Source: JAHFUA01 sp963733935
GTDB lineage: Bacteria > Acidobacteriota > Terriglobia > Terriglobales > Acidobacteriaceae
Length of the DNA: 64,000 bases
Assembly: GCA_963733935.1 (NCBI GenBank)
Contig: CAVTEQ010000008.1
Location: 1 to 64,000, forward strand
Reading direction: 5' to 3'
Notes under the pieces: model-generated
Databases searched by the model: none
Seen by the model: only the letters and a program-made list of their open reading frames with translations
Told to the model about the DNA's origin: nothing
In this document: positions 57,736 through 64,000 of the stretch, piece after piece
How the letters are laid out: every line of letters starts with the position of its first letter
Numbering within the stretch: the first letter of the stretch is position 1
Program-made: the position numbers and the translations under genes

Positions 57736-59132
57736 AGATGTGGGCCGGCAGGTTCCGGCGCCCGCTCGATCCCCAGTTCGAGCGCTGGCAGCGGTCGTTC
57801 CCCTTCGACAAGCGCCTGATCGAGGAAGAGCTGGCAGCAAGCCGCGCCCACGCGCGTGCTCTTGCTGGCGTGGGAGTGCTTTCGCAGGCAGAACTGAGTT
57901 CCATCCTCCGCGGCCTTGACCAGATCGCGCGGCAAGCCGTGAATCCGGAGTTCCTTCAGGACGAGGAAGCCGAGGACATTCATCATTTTGTCGAGAAACA
58001 GCTGGTCGCTCTGATCGGCGAAGTTGGATACAAGCTGCACAGCGGGCGCAGCCGCAACGAGCAGATCGCGACCGACCTGCGGCTCTACGCGCGCCGATCG
58101 ATTGACAATTTGCAGCGCGGGTTGGGTGAGCTGCTGGAGGCGCTAATCGCGCGCGCGGAAAAATCCGGCGTTGCCGCCATGCCGTCGTACACGCACCTGC
58201 AGCCGGCCGAGCCGGTGCTGGCGGCGCACTGGCTGCTGGCGTATGCAGAGATGCTCTTCCGCGACTCTGGCCGTCTGGCCGACTGCCGCAAGCGGCTGAA
58301 CCAGTGTCCGCTGGGCTCGGGCGCGGTCGCTGGGGCCACGTTGCCGCTGGATCGCTCGACCATGGCCGCTGAACTGGGCTTCGACCAGCCCACAGCCAAC
58401 AGCCTCGATGCCACCAGCGACCGCGACTTCGCTATCGAATTCGTCCAGGCGCTGTCAGTGTTAGCGATCCATTTGAGCCGGTTCGCGGAAGAGATGATTC
58501 TGTTCGCAACTCGCGAATTCGGATTCGTGCGCCCGCCGCAGGCGTTTTCCACCGGCTCGAGCGCCATGCCGCAGAAGCAGAATCTGGACGCGCTGGAGCT
58601 CATCCGCGGCAAGGCAGCCCGCGTGATCGGCGATGCCACCGCGCTCGCAACCACCGTAAAAGGCCTGCCACTCGCGTACAACAAGGACTTGCAGGAGACG
58701 CAGGAACCGTTGTTCTCCGCGGCGGAGACCATGCAGGCCGTTGTCTCCATCGCCGCGGGCTTCATGTCCGCGGTCGAGTTCGACTACGATCGCATGCACG
58801 CCGCGGCCAGTTCGGGATTCATGAATGCCATGGCGGCGGCGCACTACCTCGTGGCTCGCGGTGTGCCGTTCCGCCACGCTCACGAGCAGATCGGCCACGC
58901 GGTGCAGTGGTGCATGGAACACCATTGCGAACTGGAAGAGATTCCGCTCGACGACTTGCGCCAGTTTGCACCTGAAGCCGAGCGGGATTTCTATTCTCAT
59001 CTCACGCTGGACGCGGTGCTCGGATGCCACGACGTCGAAGGCGGAACGGCACCGGCACGGGTGCGGCAGGCGCTGGGCGCGGCGCGCGAGCGGCTGGCTG
59101 CGTTCCGGGGGGAGCTGCATGCGCACGCGTAA
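57732..59132 (+). CDS. argH: Argininosuccinate lyase
   Basis: 466 residues. GTG 57732 overlaps the argG stop; ATG 57738 is an alternative. The fumarase-superfamily signature GSSAMPQKQNLDALEL is present, with KLHSGRSRNEQIATDLRLY and the HTHLQPAEPV-like YTHLQPAEPVLAAHW. It releases fumarate to give arginine. It overlaps argA by 14 bp. Confidence 0.97.
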
Positions 59133-59634
59133 CGCCATTCTCCCCGATGCCGACGCCATCCAGGAGTTGATCGCCACTTATTCCGGCGATGGCACCTTGC
59201 TGCCGCGCACTCTCGCGGAAGTGTGCGAGAACATCCGCGATTTTGTCGTGGTCGAAGATCAGGATCGTGTGATCGCTTGCGGCGCTCTCCATCTCTACGG
59301 CCTGCATCTGGCAGAGGTGCGCTCCATCGCCGTCCATCCCGACGCCAAAGGCAAGGGCGCGGGGCGCCGGGTGGTGAAAGCGCTGCTGCACGAGGCTGAG
59401 CGACAGCAGGTGACCGGCGTGTGCCTGTTTACGCGCATCCCGGAATTCTTTGCGCGATTGGGGTTCGAGATGGCCAACCGCGAAGACCTTCCCGACAAAA
59501 TCTACAAGGACTGCCTGGCCTGTCCTAGGCTGCACTGCTGCGACGAGGTCGCCATGGTCCGCGGCGAGCTGCCCAAATATGCCTTCCTCCACCAGCACCA
59601 CATCGGACGCGGGCTGGTGAAATTCGAGGCATGA
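59119..59634 (+). CDS. argA: N-acetylglutamate synthase, short GNAT type
   Basis: 171 residues from ATG 59119, with a GGGGGGAG ribosome-binding site inside argH. GNAT motif A VRSIAVHPDAKGKGAGRRVV binds acetyl-CoA; the Cys-containing KDCLACPRLHCCDEVAM segment is typical of the short stand-alone NAGS in operons of this kind. It has no kinase-like regulatory domain. It lies between argH and argJ and is coupled to both. Confidence 0.88.
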   Translation: MRTRNAILPDADAIQELIATYSGDGTLLPRTLAEVCENIRDFVVVEDQDRVIACGALHLYGLHLAEVRSIAVHPDAKGKGAGRRVVKALLHEAERQQVTGVCLFTRIPEFFARLGFEMANREDLPDKIYKDCLACPRLHCCDEVAMVRGELPKYAFLHQHHIGRGLVKFEA

Positions 59635-60839
59635 GCACGCCTGCTGCTCCGATCGAAATGCCTGCAGGATTCCTGTTTTCCGCCGTTGTGGCCGGCCTCA
59701 AGGCCAGCGGACGCCCAGATCTCGCCTGCGCCCACATTCCCGCGGGCGCTAGCGCCGCGGCGATGTTCACCACCAACCGCGTGGTCGCGGCTCCGCTGGG
59801 GGTGGATCGCCGGCACCTTAAGCGCAGCCGCGGGCGCGTTTCGTTCCTCATCGTCAACGCCGGAAACGCCAATTGCGCCACCGGAGCTGCCGGACGCCAG
59901 GATTGCGAGCGCGTCTGCCGCGAGGCCGCTCGCCTGCTGGAGATCCGCGCGGAGAGCGTGTTTCCGTCTTCCACCGGAGTGATTGGAGTGCGCCTGCCGG
60001 CGGATAAGATTGTGCGTGCCCTGCCGGATCTGATCTCCGCGAAGGCGACCGGCGCGGAATCGGCGGAATCCTTTGCCCGCGCCATCATGACCACCGATAC
60101 GCGCCCGAAGATTGTTTCGCGACGGGTGCGTATCGGCTCGCGATCCTTCGCGCTGCTGGGGATCGCCAAGGGCGCTGGGATGATCCATCCCAACCTCGCT
60201 ACCATGCTTGTGTATCTGTTCACCGACATCGAGGCCAGCTCGCGCGATTTGCAAACTCTCCTTCGCGCTGCCTGCGCTGATAGCTTCAACTGCATCTCGG
60301 TCGATGGCGATACTTCGACCAACGACACCGTGCTGCTCCTGGCCAGCAGCGCCAGCACGGTTTCTTTGCGTACTCCCGGTGTTCGCGCCAAATTCACCCA
60401 GGCTCTGAACGAAGTCTGCAAAGAGATCGCTCTGCAAATCATCCGCGACGGCGAAGGCGTGAAGCACGTGGTCCGGTTGCGCATTGAGCAGGCTCGCAAC
60501 CGCCGCGAGGCCATGCAGATCGCGCGCACCATCGCCCACTCGCCGCTGGTCAAGACCGCCTGGGCAGGCGCCGACCCCAACTGGGGACGCATCCTGGCTG
60601 CCGCCGGCCGCGCCGGCATCTCGCTCGATCCTCGCCGGATCAATATTTTCTGCGGCGATCAGCAGTTGTGCCGGGGCGGGGTGGCCGCGCCCTTCGATGA
60701 GCACCAGGCCCACGCTTATCTCACCCAGCCAGAGTACGATATTCGCGTGCAGCTTGGCCGGGGGCGGGCTTCGCTCGACTTCCTCACCTGCGACCTGACC
60801 ACCGACTACGTCCACATCAACGCCGATTACACTACCTAG
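59631..60839 (+). CDS. argJ: Bifunctional ornithine acetyltransferase/N-acetylglutamate synthase
   Basis: 402 residues. The autocleavage site is visible: HPNLATMLVYLFTD, with Thr191 becoming the nucleophile of the beta chain. FTTNRVVAAPLGV, NAGNANCATGAAG and CISVDGDTSTNDTVLL also match. It recycles the acetyl group from acetylornithine to glutamate. It overlaps argA (ATGA). With argA it gives two routes to N-acetylglutamate. A word-iterated hairpin follows its stop. Confidence 0.96.
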   Translation: MSTPAAPIEMPAGFLFSAVVAGLKASGRPDLACAHIPAGASAAAMFTTNRVVAAPLGVDRRHLKRSRGRVSFLIVNAGNANCATGAAGRQDCERVCREAARLLEIRAESVFPSSTGVIGVRLPADKIVRALPDLISAKATGAESAESFARAIMTTDTRPKIVSRRVRIGSRSFALLGIAKGAGMIHPNLATMLVYLFTDIEASSRDLQTLLRAACADSFNCISVDGDTSTNDTVLLLASSASTVSLRTPGVRAKFTQALNEVCKEIALQIIRDGEGVKHVVRLRIEQARNRREAMQIARTIAHSPLVKTAWAGADPNWGRILAAAGRAGISLDPRRINIFCGDQQLCRGGVAAPFDEHQAHAYLTQPEYDIRVQLGRGRASLDFLTCDLTTDYVHINADYTT

Positions 60840-60919
60840 TAGTCAGGAGTCAGGAGTCGGGAGCCAGGACACCCTGGCGAATCCCGATTACCTGACTCCT
60901 GACTACCGACTCCTGACTA
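60840..60919. repeat. Word-iterated hairpin (7-bp word AGTCAGG)
   Basis: Left arm 60840-60868 (AGTCAGG, AGTCAGG, AGTCGGG, AGCCAGG); right arm 60883-60919 (CCTGACT, CCTGACT, ACCGACT, CCTGACT). It starts directly after the argJ stop and may terminate the arg operon. Confidence 0.85.
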
Positions 60920-61000
60920 GGGGTAACCTGTCCTGCGGGTGCCCATCCATGTACTTCCGATAGTTTGGGATGATTACCATAGGCTTTACGCTACTTGGGC

Positions 61001-63016
61001 ATGCCTCGAAGCGCCACGAAACCGGGCGAAGCCGCCCACGCCCGCCTGCACCAGGTGGAACAGCGGGAGTGGTGGCTGTGGTCGCTGGCGGTGCTGGTAA
61101 CGCTGTTACTGACAGCCGGCATCGCTTCGTTCCTGATGCCGTTCCTGCATGCCCAGGTAGATTCCTTTTACTTCCTTAATCTAAGGCTGGCGGCGCGCGG
61201 CCTGGTGGGCGTGGTGCTCCTGTTCGACATCTATACGCTCTACCAGCAGCTGCAGATTTCACGCATGCGGCGCCGCCTCAGCGAGCGCGACGAACTCTTC
61301 CGCCTGGTGAGCGAAAACGCCGGCGACATGATCGCGCTCGTCGACATGGAAGGGAACCGGCTTTACAACAGCCCGGCGTACCAGAAGGTCCTGGGATACT
61401 CCGCCGAAGAGCTGAGCTCGACCTCGTCGTTCGAACAGATCCATCCCGACGATCGCCATCGCGTGCTGGAAGCGGCGGAGCACGCCAAACGCACCGGCAC
61501 CGGCCGCACTCTGGAATATCGCATCCGTCACAAGGACGGAAGCTGGCGCATTCTGGAGTCCTCCGCCAGTCCCATCCTGGATAAGGCCGGCAGGGCGGAA
61601 AAAATGGTGATCGTCAACCGCGACGTCACCGCCCGCAAACACGCCGAGGACAAGCTGGTCCACCAGAATTTTCACGATGCGCTCACTGGCCTGCCCAACC
61701 GCAGCCTGTTCCTGGATCGCCTGCAGCGCGCTTTCATCCACTCCATGCGGCATCCGGAATACAAGTTTGCCGTGCTGTTCATCGACGTGGATGACTTCAA
61801 AAAGTTCAACGACAGCTTCGGCTACGCCACCGGCGACGCGGTGATCGTGGAGCTTGCCGGCCGGCTGGCATCCTCGCTGCGCCGGCACCAGGCCGTATCT
61901 CGCCTGGCCCTCATGCCCCACGGCGACGACACTCTGGCCCGGCTGGGCGGAGACGAGTTCGCCGTGCTGCTCGACGACATCAAGGATCCCAGCGACGCCA
62001 TCCGCGTGGCCAATCGCATCCAGGATGCAGTCGGCGTGCCCTTCGCCTTCAACGGCCAGGAAGTTTTCGCCTCCGCCAGCATCGGCGTGGTGCTGAGTTC
62101 CACCGACCGTGACCGGCCCGAGGACCTGCTGCGCGACGCCGATATCGCCCGCTATCGCGCCAAGGCGGCGGGCAAGGCGCGCTGCGAAGTTTTCGACGCC
62201 GACATGCACGCCCGCGCTGTCGGCCGCCTGCGCCTCGAGCGCGAGCTGCGCGCCGCCATGGCGCGGGGAGAATTCGTGGTCCACTACCAGCCCATCGTGC
62301 GGCTGGAGACCGGGCGCATCACCGGCTTCGAGGCCTTGATTCGCTGGCAGCATCCCGAGCGCGGCCTGGTGGGACCGGTTGAGTTCATCGACATCGCCGA
62401 AGAAACCGGGCTGATCGTCCCCATGAACCGCTGGCTGCTGCGCGAGATTTGCCAGCAGGCCCGCGTCTGGCAACAGCGCTGTCCTTCCGATACTCCTTTG
62501 ATGGTGACTGCCAACCTCACCTCCAAAGAGCTGGCGCAGGAAGATCTCGTCAACAGCATCCGCCTGACCTTGCAGCAGACCGCCATGAATCCCCAGCACC
62601 TGCAACTGGAGATCCGGGAGACGGTCGCCATGGCCGACGCCGAGAACGCAGCCCACGTGCTCGATCGCCTCAAGGGACTGGGGATCCGCCTGAGCATCGA
62701 TGACTTCGGCACCGGTTACTCCTCGCTCAGCCGCCTGCAAGGGCTTCCGCTGGACACGCTCAAAATCGACCGCAGCTTCATCTCCGACATGGACAACGAC
62801 CAGGACAAGCGCGAGATCGTGCGCGTGATCGTCATGCTCGGCCAGCAGCTCGGCATGAAAGTCGTGGCCGAGGGCGCGGAGACGGCCGAGCAGGTGAAGT
62901 ATCTGAAGGAACTGCACTGCGACTATGTCCAGGGTTACTTCTTCTCCCGGCCGGTGGATGCGCGCGCCTTCGAAGAACTGCTCACCGCCGGCCAGGCTGA
63001 AGTCGCCCAGGTCTAG
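61001..63016 (+). CDS. PAS-GGDEF-EAL cyclic-di-GMP signalling protein
   Basis: 671 residues. Two membrane helices (about 25-50 and 65-85), a PAS domain (about 100-215, NAGDMIALVDMEGNRLYNSP, with PAC DVTARKHAED), a GGDEF domain with intact signature (LGGDEFAVLLDD), and an EAL domain (FEALIRWQHP, LEIRETVAMAD, DDFGTGYSSLS, KIDRSFI). Both activities could be present; the balance cannot be told from sequence. ATG 61001 is preferred; an in-frame TTG precedes it by 6 bp. Confidence 0.95.
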   Translation: MPRSATKPGEAAHARLHQVEQREWWLWSLAVLVTLLLTAGIASFLMPFLHAQVDSFYFLNLRLAARGLVGVVLLFDIYTLYQQLQISRMRRRLSERDELFRLVSENAGDMIALVDMEGNRLYNSPAYQKVLGYSAEELSSTSSFEQIHPDDRHRVLEAAEHAKRTGTGRTLEYRIRHKDGSWRILESSASPILDKAGRAEKMVIVNRDVTARKHAEDKLVHQNFHDALTGLPNRSLFLDRLQRAFIHSMRHPEYKFAVLFIDVDDFKKFNDSFGYATGDAVIVELAGRLASSLRRHQAVSRLALMPHGDDTLARLGGDEFAVLLDDIKDPSDAIRVANRIQDAVGVPFAFNGQEVFASASIGVVLSSTDRDRPEDLLRDADIARYRAKAAGKARCEVFDADMHARAVGRLRLERELRAAMARGEFVVHYQPIVRLETGRITGFEALIRWQHPERGLVGPVEFIDIAEETGLIVPMNRWLLREICQQARVWQQRCPSDTPLMVTANLTSKELAQEDLVNSIRLTLQQTAMNPQHLQLEIRETVAMADAENAAHVLDRLKGLGIRLSIDDFGTGYSSLSRLQGLPLDTLKIDRSFISDMDNDQDKREIVRVIVMLGQQLGMKVVAEGAETAEQVKYLKELHCDYVQGYFFSRPVDARAFEELLTAGQAEVAQV

Positions 63017-63293
63017 CGCTGGCGTAGTTGCTTCGGCGCCAATTCCACCCCTGCCTGGTCCTGTGTAGCAAAGCGATCTAATTTCCTTAGCCGGTGCGGA
63101 CGGTTCAGCCACCTCGGCGCCCACCTCTACGACTCGCTGCGCAACCAGCTCTTGCCGCTTTCAGGACGCTATACTCTGCGTTCTGTTAATCAAGAATTAA
63201 CACCCAGGCTGCGCACCCGGCATCTAAGATTCCTGACCCGGCCCTGACGAGAAAACTGCAACCAGAGACGCACTGGAATACCTGTGAGGCGCA

Positions 63294-63545
63294 ATGACGA
63301 AAACGACGAGCTTTCAAATGGACATTCGCCCGCTCTTTACGGAACGAGACATTCAAGGCATGAGCAAGGCGTTCAACCTTGGAAGTTACGATGACGTCAA
63401 GAAGCACGCTGACGCCATCTACGATCGCATCCGCGGAATCGGCGGCCCGGTAATGCCGCCCCCACCCCCAAAAGGTGAAGGTCCTTGGCAGCAATCTTGG
63501 ATTGAACTGTTCGCCAAGTGGATGGCGGACGGGTTCCCACCTTAG
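63294..63545 (+). CDS. Small conserved-type protein, unknown function
   Basis: 83 residues. Contains FTERDIQGMSKAFNLGSYDD, DAIYDRIRGIGGPVMPPPPP and WIELFAKWMADGFPP, which I recall from small hypothetical proteins of other bacteria. No catalytic motif. It has a weak ribosome-binding site and stands alone, followed by an NTF2-like gene. Confidence 0.7.
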   Translation: MTKTTSFQMDIRPLFTERDIQGMSKAFNLGSYDDVKKHADAIYDRIRGIGGPVMPPPPPKGEGPWQQSWIELFAKWMADGFPP

Positions 63546-63620
63546 TCGGCCCCCAAGCGGCCAGGGCTGCTTGGCTTTTCAGCCGAGGAATGTGACTTCT
63601 TGTCGAATTGAGGGCTCAAG

Positions 63621-64000
63621 ATGGCCGATCAACAAGAGAAGGAGCAGTATTCTGGGGTGCGAGATCAAGAGATCCGTGCGGCACTGGATCAGCATTGGGC
63701 GGCGTCCGATGCCAACGATTTTGAAACCGAGCACCGCATCTATCACGAGGACGCGGTGCTGGAATACCCGCAGTCAGGCGAGCGAACCCGCGGTCGGCGC
63801 AACATACAGAACCAACGCGCTAGTCAGCCGAGCAAAAAGCGGTTTGCTGTCCGGCGAATCATTGGCGGCGGTGATCTTTGGGTCACCGAATTCATCCTGA
63901 CATATGACGGCAAGCCGTCCTACACCGTGAGCATCATGGAGTTCACGGGACGACAAGGTTGCGCGGGAAACACAGTACTTTGCGGATCCATTCGTGGCTC
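63621..64000 (+). pseudogene. NTF2/SnoaL-like protein, partial, one frameshift
   Basis: From ATG 63621 the frame reads MADQQEKEQYSGVRDQEIRA, then LDQHWAASDANDFETEHRIY, HEDAVLEYPQSGERTRGRRN and further; typical of SnoaL-like polyketide-cyclase-fold proteins. Near 63940 the frame shifts: after VSIMEF the next frame gives DDKVARETQYFADPFVA, the expected continuation. The gene runs off the window, so length is unknown. Confidence 0.7.

Noticed and set aside
61259..63124. 621-codon open frame opposite the GGDEF-EAL gene
   Set aside because: Shadow frame; both strands open because of codon bias, and only the plus strand shows conserved domains.

Overview
The window looks like a chromosomal segment of an Acidobacteriota bacterium, probably of the Terriglobia/Koribacter type. 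This is inferred from high G+C, several lineage-typical secreted proteins of unknown function, a subtilase with a GSAVWGG-repeat tail, DUF421 and FecR-like proteins, and the abundance of short palindromic intergenic repeats. No rRNA, tRNA, CRISPR array, prophage or complete insertion sequence was recognised.

Layout. 0-3.6 kb is accessory: an antitoxin with a truncated ParE toxin, a secreted Cys-rich protein, and an unrecognised 422-residue protein between two identical hairpin repeats. 3.6-6.0 kb is a sigma-54 (NtrC-type) two-component pair. 6.3-21.9 kb is mostly housekeeping: outer-membrane protein, YjbQ, RuvC, a FecR-like protein, a MEMO-family protein, RsmA, GlgA, a sodium:solute symporter, a BadF-type kinase, UvrC and an OmpA-like lipoprotein. 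22.0-27.5 kb is a second accessory block: a VapBC-like module between copies of a 38-bp inverted repeat, then a type III restriction-modification system broken by many frameshifts. 28-38 kb holds secreted and membrane proteins, PolX, a cold-shock protein, a Nudix hydrolase, a DUF2520 protein, a subtilase and a receiver-PilZ protein. 38.1-39.7 kb is repeat-rich and includes the detached 3' end of a HAD-phosphatase gene. 39.7-51.8 kb holds a Ser/Thr kinase-TPR protein, an ethylene-receptor-like histidine kinase, citrate synthase, a GAF/SpoIIE phosphatase, a metallo-hydrolase, an O-methyltransferase and a HAD-nucleotidyltransferase-XdhC cluster. 51.9-60.8 kb is a complete arginine operon argR-C-B-D-F-G-H-A-J in which every gene overlaps the next, behind a promoter with ARG-box-like operators. 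A GGDEF-EAL protein and two small genes close the window.

The most unusual feature is the intergenic DNA. Three architectures recur: (1) long hairpins whose two arms are tandem iterations of a 7-8 bp word, with the word differing between loci; (2) arrays of very short palindromes (5-9 bp stem, 3-5 nt loop); (3) hairpins with locus-specific stems next to a constant GGGGCAYCCC-like flank. Arms often overlap stop codons and supply the last residues of the gene. In at least one case the repeat has carried the 3' end of a neighbouring gene to a second location.

Ten otherwise conserved genes, including argG, carry one to three frameshifts, and the restriction-modification genes carry far more. These could be real lesions or residual sequencing indels; the sequence alone cannot decide.
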